Below are positions 10,751-22,503 of a stretch of 64,000 nucleotides of DNA, piece by piece. The stretch's first letter is position 1; each line of letters begins with the position of its first letter. Under the pieces are notes generated by a model that saw only the letters and a list, made by a program, of their open reading frames with translations, ran no database searches and was not told the origin of the DNA. Source of the DNA: Stictocephala bisonia (taxonomy: Eukaryota > Arthropoda > Insecta > Hemiptera > Membracidae); NCBI GenBank assembly GCA_035578905.1, contig JAQJVL010000675.1:186001-250000 (forward strand), read 5' to 3'. A program made the position numbers and the translations under genes.

Positions 10751-11893
10751 ACAACTGTTCCATGAGTTATGTTATTAAGAGTGATATAAGAAACGGAAAG
10801 TAAATAATGTAGAAATAATGAACTAAAAGTTCAAATATTTATCAATTACTGTTTATAGTTTTTAAATTTTTGACATTATGCATTCATATATGAATTTTTT
10901 ATGAACTTTCCATTCATTGTTACTACTAAACACAGTCTTAAGTCATCATCAATATCTTGCATAAAACTTAGCCAATGATTTTTGCAAAGTTCTTGACTTA
11001 ACCAATCTAAGCAATAGCAATAACAAACAAAGTGTTCTTAATACTATATTTACATACAAATTTTAATGTGATATCTATTAGGTTTCAAAAAACTTTGAAT
11101 AAATAAAATTCCCCAATGACATTTTTAAAATTTCAATTTTCTTCTTGATCCATTTTTTGTTGTATCAACAGAATATTACGTGAAGGCAAAACATTGCAAA
11201 AACTTTCCAAGCACTAACTCTGATTTAGGGTAATTTATTTTTAGCACTTTTTAAACAATAGAATTGCTTTGCTATCCTCAGGCATTTTCTGTGTTTCTAA
11301 CCTATGCCTCACTAGACATTAAATAATAAACCAATCTTTTAAAACTACAGCTTTCATCTACAAAATTCATAGCAATGGTTATGAACAGGTAAGTTTGCAA
11401 TGCTCTTAAAAGTTCTTGGTTCCTTAATTTTCCGTTGTAGTTGTGATCTTTTGGTCCCATAATAAACTACTGTTAATCTATCCATATTTTTTTAACTATA
11501 TTATATGTTTTGTTGCAACTCCCAATATTGATGTTAGCAAGTGATAATAAAGGAGCCTAGACTCTTCTTTATTGACATATTTTATATGGTTTTAATTTAT
11601 TTTCCATAACCAAATCTCCTCAATTATCTTTATATTATTCAGCAATATTTTAATAGACAGTGTTTTCCCAGAGACATCTATTGACATACAAAATGTCTTA
11701 TTTACCCAGAAACATCTACCGACCTACAAATGCTATCTTATTTTCCAAGAGCTATCAACTGATATACAATTACGATATCTTATTTACTGACCTACAATTG
11801 TTGTCTTATGTTAACACTTTTCATTTTTAAACTATTTCAGAACACATACTATCATATTCTGGCAAATTTAAAAATCATGAATTAAGTTTTTTT
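10751..11893. other. AT-rich intronic sequence, nothing recognised
   Basis: Part of the NOA1 intron between LINE A and a SINE. It may include the 5' end of LINE A, but I see no coding signal or clear repeat apart from a short recurring motif (cagagacatctattgacatacaaa-like, 11668-11790) that hints at decayed tandem repeats. Confidence 0.35.
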
Positions 11894-12090
11894 ATAAAGG
11901 AGAGGCCGATCTCCTTAACCTTACTCAGCCCATTCCTCATAGACTATTGATCTGTGCTGAACCAGTACAGTAGAAGGTGAATATTACTGATAAATCTTCC
12001 AGTCTAGGCCAGATTCGAACCAGCGCTATATCTAACCCAAGCTCAAAATCCAGACAGACGCCTTGACCGCTTGGCCACCAGCTTGCCCAT
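11894..12090 (-). mobile_element. tRNA-derived SINE (Leu/Ser-type head)
   Basis: Read on minus, the head GCTGGTGGCCAAGCGGTCAA contains a perfect pol III A box (TGGCCAAGCGG, 12067-12077). A B box GGTTCGAATC (12012-12021) follows at a spacing that fits a type II tRNA with a long variable arm. An unrelated body of about 110 bases ends near 11894. The absence of a closed acceptor stem and the presence of the body rule out a working tRNA gene. Confidence 0.8.
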
Positions 12091-12313
12091 TGTTAGTGCA
12101 GAATAAAAAGGGTTGTTCAAATTTCATATTTAGGTTTTATGAAGATTTGCTTTGAGTTTGAGGTTTTTGTAGGTATTGCCTTTAATTTAATTTTTTTTAT
12201 CTTGCAAACTGTATATTAATAAAAAATAACTGATGTACACCAAAAATGTAATATCCATTCAGAAATCATGGACATTTCATTTATGGTATCCAATACTACA
12301 AAATTTTGATGAG

Positions 12314-12545
12314 ACTGTTTCCAGGATGACTGTGCTGTCTGCATCCACACTACCTGTGACACTGTGCTGGATAGCTGATGCAAATGAAGTGTATGAACAA
12401 TACGTAGGAACGGAAGTATTGGCAGTGCCATGTGGAGGGGAACACAGGCTGCAGGTTTGGCCAGGACTAGAGCCTGCACCAGACTTCACACTTAAGGCCA
12501 TTGGTTGGAAAGAAAGCTGTGCTGATGTTGTCTTGTCATCAGCAG
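12314..12545 (+). CDS. NOA1: NOA1 internal exon
   Basis: This exon encodes RMTVLSASTLPVTLCWIADA, VYEQYVGTEVLAVPCGGEHR and WKESCADVVLSSAG. These match the NOA1 C-terminal domain, including the conserved P(M/C)GG(K/E)(E/H)R block. The donor is gcag|gtaata and leaves phase 1, which fits the next exon exactly. I chose the acceptor gatgag|act at 12313 because it keeps phase 0 with the preceding exon. The more typical tttccag|g, 9 bases downstream, would shift the frame. The acceptor tract is weak, so the first few codons are uncertain, but the domain call is solid. Confidence 0.85.
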
Positions 12546-12787
12546 GTAATAAAATTGAACTTCCTAGTAATTACGAACACCACTAAACAAACTATGAACA
12601 AATTCTGGATTCAAATCATTTTAACTGATTCTTTTTTATTATTGAAACAACTGTTTCTGACTTGGTAGGGTCTATCTTATTTTTAATTTCAATATTATAT
12701 AAACTAATCACTCTTACCTCCAGTTCACTCAAATATGGGGATCTCTTATCGACTTTCTTCTTTTTCCTGTTTGAAGCGAATTTTACT

Positions 12788-12985
12788 CCTCAATCAATCA
12801 ATAAAAAAATCTTTATTTTTGCACAAGATGTACAGTAAATAGTGTCATATTAAAAAAAAGTAGGTTATCTAAAATGTAAGCTGCAGTTAAATTAAAAAAA
12901 ATAAAACATAATTCAGCTAATTATAGACTGGCAGAAATCATTATTACTAAATAGGTTTATAAAGAAATAAATATATAATCTACAT
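12788..12985 (-). mobile_element. 3' end fragment of a CR1-like LINE
   Basis: The + strand reads caatcaatcaataaaaaaat then ctttattt, the same repeated-tail-plus-tttatt signature seen at the 3' ends of the LINEs in this window. No coding part remains. The call rests on the tail only. Confidence 0.45.
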
Positions 12986-13135
12986 TAAATTGTCTTATAC
13001 TATTATAATTTAAACATTATTATAAATAAAGTATTAACCACCCAACAATATAACAACAATAAATATTCTACTTGTAGGATGGTTAATACTTTATTTATAA
13101 TATTATTTAAATTATAAAAGTATAAGACAATTTAA
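12985..13135. repeat. Hairpin inverted repeat, arms about 55 bp
   Basis: Bases 12985-13040 (aaattgtcttatactattat onward) recur inverted at 13076-13135 with few mismatches and a spacer of about 35 bases. The right arm ends at the TTAA that borders the piggyBac-derived element. It looks like a small foldback MITE or a local palindrome. Confidence 0.7.
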
Positions 13136-13968
13136 TCCTTATCACGCCATAAGCGCATATATGCACATATATTGACTTTGCTTTAAACGCTGTAAGCGCA
13201 TATACGTGTAATAATTACAAGAATAATATTTTCGTAATAATGTTTCTAATTTAATCCGGTAGTGTGTTTGGGTTGTGAGCGGTGACTCATGAGAGACAAA
13301 TTGTGTGACTTGCTACTTTTTGTTGGCCTGTCAATCACTAAAAGACTGGTTTTTGTCTGGCAGTGTCCATTTCCGCTGCGCCGCCCAACGCCACAAGCGC
13401 ATAAACGTGCAGCTACTGTCGAGCCAAACGGTTGTCATTGTCTGCCGCCTCACCTCTTTGTAATTGTGTGTTTAGTTGTTTTATCATTATTTTAGTTTAA
13501 TATATGTTAGTAATTTATTAGTTTTAAGTGTCAGTATGAATAATCTGGCTGATTTTGATTTTGTGGAAGGTACTAAATACATTGTAATCAAGTGCTATAT
13601 GTATTTACTTTTATTTAGTATATGTGTTATGTGCAGGCCCTGTCTTTATCAGTTTATGTACAAGTAAATGTACTCAATTATAAATATTTTATTAATAGTA
13701 GTAATATTTTGTATTGATTCATACTTTATTAAGTGATCAATATACTGTATAAGTGAACCTGAGGCTTACTTTCAAGTAAAAGTTTGCTTATTTACATATT
13801 CATATATAAGAAAAAAGGTAAAGTAAGCTAATAAAAGTTATCATATCTGTTATTTTCCTGTGCAGAACAATAAAAATAAATGAGCAACTAAAAAATTTAA
13901 TTTCAATTTTTTTACAATAAATTAGCTCTTAATGGAAAACAGGCATTTTATGAATGGCGCTCTAAGGG
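13136..13968 (+). mobile_element. piggyBac-derived element, copy 1 (833 bp, TTAA sites)
   Basis: TTAA flanks both ends (13132-13135 and 13969-13972). The ends are short inverted repeats of the form CCCTTA...CGCC. A 13-kb-wide comparison shows copy 2 (16113-20876), in opposite orientation, with the same structure and almost the same length. A reading frame starts at 13536 with MNNLADFDFVEG, an acidic DFDF start like that of piggyBac transposases, then meets a possible splice donor (gaag|gtacta). The rest of the transposase is absent, so the element is non-autonomous. Confidence 0.8.
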
Positions 13969-13972
13969 TTAA

Positions 13973-15119
13973 TGTAGATTATATATTTGTTTCTTCAATT
14001 CTTCTTCAAATGACTGTGCAACAAAACATTCTTTCCCATGGATCAGTGAAGCAGACAACTGGTAGTCATGTGGCCCCTGATGCACTGATTCCTGTTAAGA
14101 CATTTCAATTTTGCTTCTGACACGAACTTAATAGATTACTTCTGTATGGTTTTGAAAGGCAAAATTCTATATTGCCTTTTTTCTGGATGAAGTAGACAAA
14201 CAAAATTATACAATAATGTTCAGTTCTTCAAATCAAAAGGATGTCAGTGATTTTTTATATCCATTATAAGTTGGTGTAATATTGGAACAACTATTTTCAA
14301 AAAAAACATCATTCTGAATGGAATCAGAATAGCATTTATTATTCTAATTATTGATCACGCACAAAGCAGGCACGGTTCAGTGGCATGACGTTCACATCAA
14401 CATGTAGACAAGGGTATGGGACTGAAAAAAGAAACCTCTTATTGGCAACATGTTATAAGTCTGTATACAAATATACTATCCAATATAGAACAATATCTGG
14501 GGGGGAATATTAATTTATTACATTTTAAACATCAGCTGTAGTGCAAGCCATCCGTAATACCAAAGATCATAGAACTATAGAGATAGTTTACTCAATGGCA
14601 TTTCGCATGCTCAGTTTTTGGCAGTTTACCTTGTTATCTGTTGGCCAGGCTGTGAAGCTTGGGTGTTTTGCTAGTGGGACAGTGCTGCTGTCATCTGGAG
14701 TAGACAAACGGAGAACTACTAAATAATGAAGTCTCGAGACAAACATTTGCAATGTGGCATTACGTCAACTCAGCAATCTACACTGCCTGGACAGATAACG
14801 TTGGCCTGGCCCTGTAGCGGGTTTTCATTTTCTTTACGGTTCACTTGGTTGTGAGATATGAGTATTGTTAATGGTAACATTATTTTTTTAAATTGCGATT
14901 ATTTTTAAGGAAGATTTCAGGATCTATTCTGCGACTATAATGAATATAGCAAACTTATTATTATTAATATTTGCACAATTATTTTAAAATTGAAAATATA
15001 TTTAGTTCGTAAATGAATTAGCTCCTTATAATTTATAACAAATTAGTTTTAATCAGTCTGAGGATGAACAGTAAGCGATGTGTTAATTTTGGGCATGTAA
15101 TTAATTTGTTTAATCTATA
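13973..15119. other. Intronic sequence, nothing recognised
   Basis: AT-rich NOA1 intron. Several short open frames occur (for example at 14541-14726) but show no motif, codon pattern or splice context worth a gene call. Confidence 0.35.
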
Positions 15120-15120
15120 C

Positions 15121-15800
15121 AGGGTGTCCCAAAAGTAAAGTGCCAAACTTCAGGAACTGGTTATATAGGTCAAAATAAAGAGAAAATCAAGATTAAATTT
15201 TTTTTTCAAAATCGCTTCATTTACTAGGTATTTTGTTTTTTCCCAAAAGAATTTTTGTCTCCAAATTGGCTAAATTGATCTTAATGAACCTCGCTATGCA
15301 TTTTAAGATAATAGAAACCTATTCTAGAAAAAAATCAACTTGATCAGATTTAAAATTCCAATTTAAAAATTTTAAATCTTTAAACAGAAATTGCAGAAAA
15401 ACGACAAAAATACAAAACCTTACTAAGGAAACATTTTTTAGACAATTTTATTACCAATCTGTCAGAATCAAAAACATTAGAATCGAACAAAAAATAACCG
15501 AGATATATTAAAATCTTTCAATAAGTAACAGCACATTAAGGGTGTTAACAATGGCTTTTTTGCTGTCTCTCAACACAAATGTCAATGTATTTTGGTTATT
15601 TTTTGTCCTGTTATAATTTTTTTTAAACTGACAGATTAGTACTACAATTGGCTAAAACAATGTGTTCTTACTTATAAATTTGCATTTTTTTTTGCTGTTT
15701 TCTCACAATTTACAACTTAAAAATTTAAAATGGCTGCCATTTTGAAATTTTAAATTGGATTAAGTTAAATATTTTTTATAGAATAGGTATCTATTATTTT
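15121..15800. mobile_element. Foldback MITE-like palindrome with one recognisable end
   Basis: The left end reads cagggtgtcccaaaagtaaa, a typical transposon terminus. Internally, 15300-15480 and 15600-15800 are imperfect inverted copies of each other: ataatagaaacctattct against its inverse near 15780, and accaatctgtcag against ctgacagatt near 15640. The centre is near 15545. The matching right terminus was not found, so that end is deleted or diverged. Confidence 0.5.
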
Positions 15801-16564
15801 ATTGTTATTCCTCACATCACACAGAAAAACAATAAAACAAGCATACTCCCTAGCTTCTGCTCATTTATGCTTAAAACCATTATGTCTCTTGAAATAATGT
15901 CTACCAATTTCTAAATTTAGCTACTAATCTTATTTTATTACTCTATATCTAAGAAAGAACATGATGTTAAAACTCAAAAACGATCTCTTGAGAACTACCA
16001 CAGAGGAGAAGTAAATAGAGGTCACTTTCTTATGGCTGCAGTGAACGCCCAAGTGGCAGTTAGAAATAGAATTAGACCAATGTACATTTTTATTCATCTT
16101 AGTAATAATTAACCCTTAAAGCGCCATTTATCCAATGCCTATTTTCCATTAAGCGCTCATTAATTCTAAAAAAAATCAAAATTATATTTTTTAGTTGCTC
16201 ATTTTTTTGTTTTCTTCTGTACAGGAAAATAAAAGATATGATAGCATTTTGAAACTTTTATTAGCTTACTTGACCTTTTTCATCTTATATATGAGCATGT
16301 AAATAAGCAAACTTTTACTTGAAAGTAAACCTCAGTCATGTATCACTTATATGAATCAATACAAAATATTATTTCTATTAATAAAAAATGTATAGTAAAT
16401 TTACATGTACATAAACTGATAAAGACATTAAATTATGTGCAGGCCCATAACATATATAATAACAAATAAGTAAAAACATAAAGCACTTGAATACAATGTA
16501 TTTAGTACACCTTGGGCAATATCGTCAAAATCAAAATATCCCGGATTATTCATATTGACACTTA

Positions 16565-17230
16565 TGTGGCGAGCGCCACCCGCGGTCAGAGATGCAACTA
16601 TCGCGTGCGCATGCGCGAGGATCTGGGAAGGGTGCGGCGTACGCAATCATCGCCACGCAGTGGTGGAGAGCGTCGTCAAGCGTCAGCGCCTGGAAGAGGG
16701 AGAGTGAGGCCGCTCACTCGACAGCTAAGTTGCCTAGTTTAAGAATTCTTTCTAAATTAATAAATATCAATTATGTTTCGGTTAGGCTAAATTAACCATT
16801 AAGGGGGGGGGGAGTAGTTCCGCTGGGTAGGTTTTAATCAGTCAATTAAATGTAGGGATTGGGAAGTCTAGGGCACGAGGGGATCGCAGCCAACCAGTTA
16901 TTTCACCATTATATTTAATCTCTTAATTAACATGTAATTATATTACCCTTAAGATAGATCACTCTTAGTGCTGATCAAAGCTGGTTGTGATTGCTAGGCA
17001 TCGTCAATTAGCACTCACGCGGCCAACACCATTGTACCAGCCCGCGCGTTTCTAACGTGGTGGAACAGGCTACGTTTATTAGTCAGCGATGATCTCACAC
17101 GGCCTCTGGTAATTAATCTTTGGCTACTCAATTCAATCTGTAACCGCGCATCAAAACCGGGTTCATTTTCGCCCGTTTACCCGCAATTTACCAGCCAGAC
17201 ATTTATCATTTTTTGTCGCCTTTCCCCGCA
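16565..17230 (+). repeat. 5' LTR
   Basis: 666 bases, starting tgtggcgagcgccacccg and ending ctttccccgca. It includes a GC-rich segment near 16610-16720 and an 8-9 base G run near 16803. It differs from the 3' LTR at about four positions that I can see (for example gcagcc against gcaacc and ggctacg against ggcgacg). Confidence 0.92.
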
Positions 17231-17232
17231 AT

Positions 17233-17250
17233 TGGTAGCAGAGCGTTCAG
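17233..17250 (+). promoter_or_regulatory. Candidate primer binding site
   Basis: Two bases after the 5' LTR the sequence reads tggtagcagagcgttcag. TGG at this place is the expected complement of a tRNA CCA end. I cannot name the tRNA with confidence. Confidence 0.6.
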
Positions 17251-19089
17251 AGTAAAAAATTAAATATTTTTTTTATGAGCGAAATAGCAGTTTTGGCAAT
17301 AAATATAGATGTTTTATTAGTAAAAAGGTCGGTTAGCTTGCACGAAGAGAAGCAGATACGGACATGTCGGTCACGGCACGGGCAGGTCACGAGCATGTCG
17401 TCACGAGCATGTCGGCTGACCGGCAAACATGACTTTCACTCCTAGCAATCAACGATAAAGCGACAAATTTTCGAATTACTAGAATTGAATTTAGGGCAAT
17501 ATTATTTTCAACAAGGTGATTTAATTTTTCTGGTTAATAAATACGGAGAACAATGACGGTGTGAACCTGGAGGTGCGTGTCTGCGGTGTAGACGGGCTGT
17601 GTCGTTCGTTTTTAAACCTGTCTATAGGCTGCGACCGCGTGCATCCGGTGATTTCAGCATTGTCAATTTCCGTATATGTTCCTCATTTTTCAATTTACTC
17701 AAGAAGTATAAATAATAAAAATGAAGGGAGAAGAAGTTACGAATTCCTTTTTTTTGTGTAAATTTTCCTTTTACACGAACGCGTGAGTGCATTTAACAAT
17801 ATACCTTTGAACCTCGTGCCCACATTTGTTGAATTTAGGGAGTTTAATTAAAGGAAAAAAAAATATTCAAATTTATATAAATAGCGTCAGATATATTAGC
17901 TATGAATCTTATAAAGCAAGATCAAATATTTATCAAAGTGTAGGGAATTCCACCTTAGCCATCAGTACAAATACGAAAGCCAATAGTCTTCTGGACGGCC
18001 CTCTACATTCATTTCATTTAAGTAGTTTAGTAATAGTTTAATTTTGTTCAAGATGTGTGCAGTAATTTATTTTTAATTGCACCTTGTGTTAACGAATTTT
18101 GTGACAAATACTCTCAAAGCTTGGGTTACATCCAACTGCCTAGGAGATTTCACGCCAATTATTTTCCAAGCGAAGTTAATAATAGTGTAGTCCTCTTTTC
18201 TAAAATGAATAAGTAAAAATCTATTAAAAAGGAAAAAAAAAAAAAACCAAAAAAATATATAAATTTAATTTTAAAAAAATGTAAAAAAAAATATGTAAAA
18301 ATAAATGTAAAAAATGTAAAAAAAAGAGAGTAACTATTGGAGGATTTAATAAGACTGAAAATAAAATTTCGCTTGGGGAATCTCGGAGTAACCTGAGTGG
18401 AGAGGCAATTAACTATTGATTAATGTTTCTATTATTTACAGTATGTAATGTATTCTATTGATTATGTACAGTTCATATTAAGTTAAGTTTAGCATATTTT
18501 CTTTTCAGCCAGTATTAAATGTCACCCCAGCAAGCTATTAGCAGGTCAACGGTATTCCAGTTATACTTGAGCATTATCGATCGGCACAGTAGAAACCGGT
18601 TTTATCTACTCCAAGACACCCAGCCGTGTCCAGCTGAACTTATTGATTGCACAAACACACTGACGAATATTACTACAAGTAAAACAATTTCCTTTAAATA
18701 AATATGGTATTAGAGAATCTACAAAGAATAATTTGTCTTTTAATTTTATTATTTATTAATTGGACATTTGACAATAAATTCAATTTAATTAGTTAAGGGA
18801 GCAGTTAATTTTTAATGAGAAAATTTTTAGGTATTTTGTAAATAATAGGGGTTGTCTGGCTGACCTACCTGTAGTGGTTCAGTTTTCTAGCTACACAAAT
18901 TTTTTGAGGAGAACTTATTGGTTGAACAAACACACTAACGAATATGACTGACTGAAAGTGAAGCAATTCTTTTGTATGAGTATTGTATTAGGGAATCCAT
19001 AAATATAATTTGAATTTGTAATTTTAATTAACAGAGCATTAAACAATAAATTTAATTTAATTAGTTGATTGAACAGTTATTTTTTTTAA
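17251..19089. other. Degenerate internal region of the LTR element with a diverged duplication
   Basis: No gag or pol domains are recognisable. A run of A-rich low-complexity sequence lies at 18225-18330. Two diverged copies of about 195 bases lie at 18637-18830 and 18906-19102: both have a segment reading acaaacacact(g/a)acgaata near the start and aatttaattagtt near the end. This may be captured or unrelated sequence replacing the deleted coding region. Confidence 0.5.
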
Positions 19090-19557
19090 TTGGAAAATTT
19101 TATTCCAATTAAAGTGGCCTTCAATTCCGCCCAGCATGACAGCACAGGTGCAACGCCTGCTAGCTTGTTCCTGGGTAGGGAAATTAAACATCCGCTTCAA
19201 TTAGCGTGGAGGCTCGACGAGCTAGTGCCCTCGGCCCCGCAGATTCCAACGGAACAGCGCTGGAGGCAAGCGTTAGACGCCCTGCGTCGCGCGAGGCAAA
19301 AGCGCGAGGAGTACTACAACAGGGATAAGAAACCCCATAACTTCAAACCGGGTGATTGGGTTATGTACAGACTACATCCCCAGTCCAAAGCGGCGGATAA
19401 CGTAAATTACAAACTCATGCCACAATGGTCCAACCCGTGTGTGATAGCCCGATTCACCACACCGGTCACCGTGCAGTTAGTGAAGCCATCAACGGGGAAC
19501 TTTGTAACGTCGGCGCACGTTTCTCAGTTAAAACGTTTTTTTCAGCCCCAGTTTTAA
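19090..19557 (+). pseudogene. Gypsy-type integrase C-terminal fragment
   Basis: The 155 residues match the end of Gypsy-class integrases. AFNSAQHDSTGATPASLFLG is the classic block after the catalytic core. RRARQKREEYYNRDKK and FKPGDWVMYRLHPQSK form the basic helix and the GDxV beta-barrel, and VSQLKRFFQPQF closes the frame. The HHCC finger and DDE core are absent, so it cannot integrate. The frame is uninterrupted up to TAA 19555-19557. GC content is higher than the surroundings. Confidence 0.85.
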
Positions 19558-19813
19558 TATGGCCGGGTGAGTGCTATGCGACGGTCCCTAGCCTAGGTTA
19601 GTGTAGCTCTTAAGTTCTATCTTCCTTTCCTTTCCTTCATTCTATCTCCATGTCTTCCCGCGTTTAAATTTTCTTCCAAGCGACACCTCTAGTTACCACG
19701 GGGTCGGGCGTTTGAGTCTAAGGGATTTCTTTACGAGGACTTCCCTACAAATTGCCCGACGTCCTGTTGACGTGAGCGCAATTTCCACCTATAAATAAAA
19801 AAAAACACATTTT

Positions 19814-19826
19814 TAGGGGGGGAGAT
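19814..19826 (+). promoter_or_regulatory. Polypurine tract
   Basis: The purine run aggggggggagat lies immediately before the 3' LTR, where plus-strand DNA synthesis of the element would be primed. Confidence 0.7.
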
Positions 19827-20492
19827 TGTGGCGAGCGCCACCCGCGGTCAGAGATGCAACTATCGCGTGCGCATGCGCGAGGATCTGGGAAGGGTGCGGC
19901 GTACGCAATCATCGCCACGCAGTGGTGGAGAGCGTCGTCAAGCGTCAGCGCCTGGAAGAGGGAGAGTGAGGCCGCTCACTCGACAGCTAAGTTGCCTAGT
20001 TTAAGAATTCTTTCTAAATTAATAAATATCAATTATGTTTCGGTTAGGCTAAATTAACCATTAAGGGGGGGGGGAGTAGTTCCGCTGGGTAGGTTTTAAT
20101 CAGTCAATTAAATGTAGGGATTGGGAAGTCTAGGGCACGAGGGGATCGCAACCAACCAGTTATTTCACCATTATATTTAATCTCTTAATTAACATGTAAT
20201 TATATTACCCTTAAGATAGATCACTCTTAGTGCTGATCAAAGCTGGTTGTGATTGCTAGGCATCGTCAATTAGCACTCACGCGGCCAACACCATTGTACC
20301 AGCCCGCGCGTTTCTAACGTGGTGGAACAGGCGACGTTTATTAGTCAGCGATGATCTCACACGGCCTCTGGTAATTAATCTTTGGCTACTCAATTCAATC
20401 TGTAACCGCGCATCAAAACCGGGTTCATTTTCGCCCGTTTACCCGCAATTTACCAGCTAGACATTTATCATTTTTCGTCGCCTTTCCCCGCA
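19827..20492 (+). repeat. 3' LTR
   Basis: Same length and ends as the 5' LTR; the small number of differences suggests a recent insertion. Confidence 0.92.
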
Positions 20493-20886
20493 CTTAAAAC
20501 TAATAAATAACTAACATATAATAAACTAAAATAATGATAAAAACAACTAAATAAACATTTTCAAAGCGGTGTGGTAGAGTAGCGGACAATGACAACTGCT
20601 CGTTTCGAGAGTAGCTGCGTGTATATGCGCTTGTGGCATTGGGCGGCACAGCGGAAATGTACACTGCCAGACAAAAACCAGTCTTGTAGTGATTGACAAG
20701 CCAACAAAAGGTCACGGGTTGCACAATGTGCTTCTCATGAGCCACCATCCAAAACCCAAATGCACTACTGGATTAAATTAGAAACGTTATTTAGAAAATA
20801 TTACTTTTGTAATTATTACGTGTATATGCTCCTATGGCGTTTAGAGCAAAGTCAATATATGGGCTTACAATAAGGGTTAATACGTT

Positions 20887-21425
20887 AGTAGTGAGGTTTT
20901 ATTCGTGATCAGTAAGTACAGCTATACAAATTGAAGGCGTGAAGGTACAACCAGATTGTAAATCGGCGCTTTTTTTACATAATGTTGAGGGGTCCTCATG
21001 GAAAAAAAAAAAAAATTCATTTAGTAGAGAATGGTATTTTTGAGCATGGACTTAGAAAAAAAGCACATTTTACAATGCCTGGACTTTAAAAAAGTCTCCT
21101 AGCAAGCTTGGTGATAGAGAATGGTTTTTTGACCATGGACTAACAAATAATTACATTTTACACTACCTGGACTAAATAAAATTACTCCTAGCGAGCCTAC
21201 ATCTGGCCTATCCTGGCGAAAGTAAAGTCAAGTTACAGGGAGGTCTGCTACTACAAAAAAACAACACCATTTTCTTTAAATAATATTGTTTTTCTATAAG
21301 GACCACTACCGCATGAGAATTATATAAAAAATAACCAATTTACAATCTGGTTGTACCTTCAACCTGTATCTTCAAGCCTTCAACATGTACTTGTACTTAC
21401 CGATCACTATTAAAACCTCACTACT
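20887..21425. mobile_element. Foldback MITE, 539 bp, 6-bp target duplication TACGTT
   Basis: The ends agtagtgaggttttat and the inverse of attaaaacctcactact pair, and the inverted arms run about 80 bases inward (accagattgtaaat against atttacaatctggt). TACGTT flanks both sides (20881-20886, 21426-21431). Inside are two tandem units of about 85 bases, each beginning gagaatggt and containing a ggacta/ggactt motif. No coding capacity. It starts six bases after the end of the piggyBac-derived copy 2. Confidence 0.75.
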
Positions 21426-21431
21426 TACGTT

Positions 21432-22073
21432 TATCCTTGAGAATTTGGTGGTAATAAAGGGCGGGACTGACAAGGTGCTAGCCCTGGTATCCGCATGAGA
21501 ACTGAAGAAATAACTATTCCACACTAACTCGCAAACATTCTATTGGATGCAACCTCTGTTTCTTTCTTCTCTGTCAAACAACCAAACATATTGACCCTGG
21601 CCTACCCTCTGTAACCGCACCTGATTCTTATGAACTTAAATACCAGAGATGGTCAGAAATACACCTACTTCATTTTGAGATTTTAGTGTTTTAATTTGTA
21701 ATATTAAAAAAATTTGATTTATGGAAATAATCGAGAAACTAAATATTTATTACAGTTAGTTATTATTATTATTAATATTTATTCATTTTAAATTTATATT
21801 CTCTAAAAGAGAATATATTTATAAAAAGAGGTATGTTATCTGCATTATGAAGGGCTAAGTTTTACGGTGAATTATTTTGCAACATTGTACAGTTGTAGAA
21901 CTATATAAAGAGGTAGATTATACAAGTTGAGTTTAATAATCTTATTTCTTTATATAATTATTATACATATAACAAGGTAGATTACCAGCATTTCTTAGTT
22001 CATAAATTGAATCAATAATTTTCAGTCTGCCTAAAATGTTATTTATTTATTTATTCATAAGATGGTGATTGTA
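21432..22073. other. Intronic AT-rich sequence, nothing recognised
   Basis: NOA1 intron. Only short microsatellite-like TATTAT and ttatttatttatt runs. Confidence 0.35.
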
Positions 22074-22270
22074 GATGAGCGAATGTAGTCATTGTTACAA
22101 ACTAAGGCCGACTATTCCTTAGAAAGTGTCATTAATGAATAGCCCAATGACAAATGAACAGCCAGTGATTATCAGCTGATGCTTCTCAAAATGTATTGTC
22201 TGTGATTGGGATCAAACTGAGAACCTTTAGCATATGAAGCTGGGATTGAACCAACTACGCTACCGACCAA
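22074..22270 (-). mobile_element. tRNA-derived SINE, second family
   Basis: Read on minus, the head GGTCGGTAGCGTAGTTGGTT resembles a tRNA D-arm/A-box region, with a degenerate B box (AGTTTGATCCC) about 45 bases on. The body includes gatcagctgata-like and gaatagtcggccttag segments. A second copy lies at 24363-24567 in the opposite orientation with about 85-90% similarity by eye. Confidence 0.75.
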
Positions 22271-22503
22271 TTTAATTGGTTAACATAGTTAGCTATTTAA
22301 ACTTGTAAATTGTATTTCTAGACGTAGGCTATCTTAATTACCAAAATATTTAATAATTTGTCTGTTTAAAGGGATAGGATATCCTCATTCCTTAAGCTGT
22401 ATTTGTAATTATTACTACGATATAACTACATTTTTATTTTATTAAGTTTTTTTTATGCTTTGCATAATAAGGAATAGTAAATTAGCGAACAATTCTTACT
22501 TAA

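Larger units (their letters stand above)
16565..20492 (+). mobile_element. LTR/Gypsy-type retrotransposon, internally deleted, 4-bp target duplication CTTA
   Basis: Two 666-base direct repeats (16565-17230 and 19827-20492) begin with TG and end with CA. Both flanks show CTTA (16561-16564, 20493-20496). A primer-binding-site candidate follows the 5' LTR and a G-rich purine tract precedes the 3' LTR. The internal region is only about 2.6 kb and retains one recognisable coding piece, the integrase C-terminus. No gag, protease, RT or envelope frame is visible. It sits inside the piggyBac-derived copy 2. Confidence 0.9.
16113..20876 (-). mobile_element. piggyBac-derived element, copy 2, split by an LTR retrotransposon
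   Basis: TTAA flanks it (16109-16112, 20877-20880). Removing the LTR element and its 4-base duplication leaves 832 bases, against 833 in copy 1, which it matches in inverted orientation. On minus a short frame starts at 16553 with MNNPGYFDFDDIAQG and meets a possible donor (aag|gtgtac) at the same place as in copy 1. No transposase catalytic domain remains. Confidence 0.82.

Noticed and set aside
11894..12090. Functional tRNA-Leu or tRNA-Ser gene on minus
   Set aside because: A and B boxes are good but the acceptor stem does not close and the head runs into a SINE body.
12335..12586. Stand-alone gene starting at an ATG upstream of the NOA1 exon
   Set aside because: The frame before 12314 is not conserved, and the homologous part is bounded by splice sites that agree with the other NOA1 exons.
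16565..20492. Intact retrovirus-like provirus with envelope
   Set aside because: Only the integrase C-terminus is recognisable; gag, protease, RT and any envelope frame are absent.
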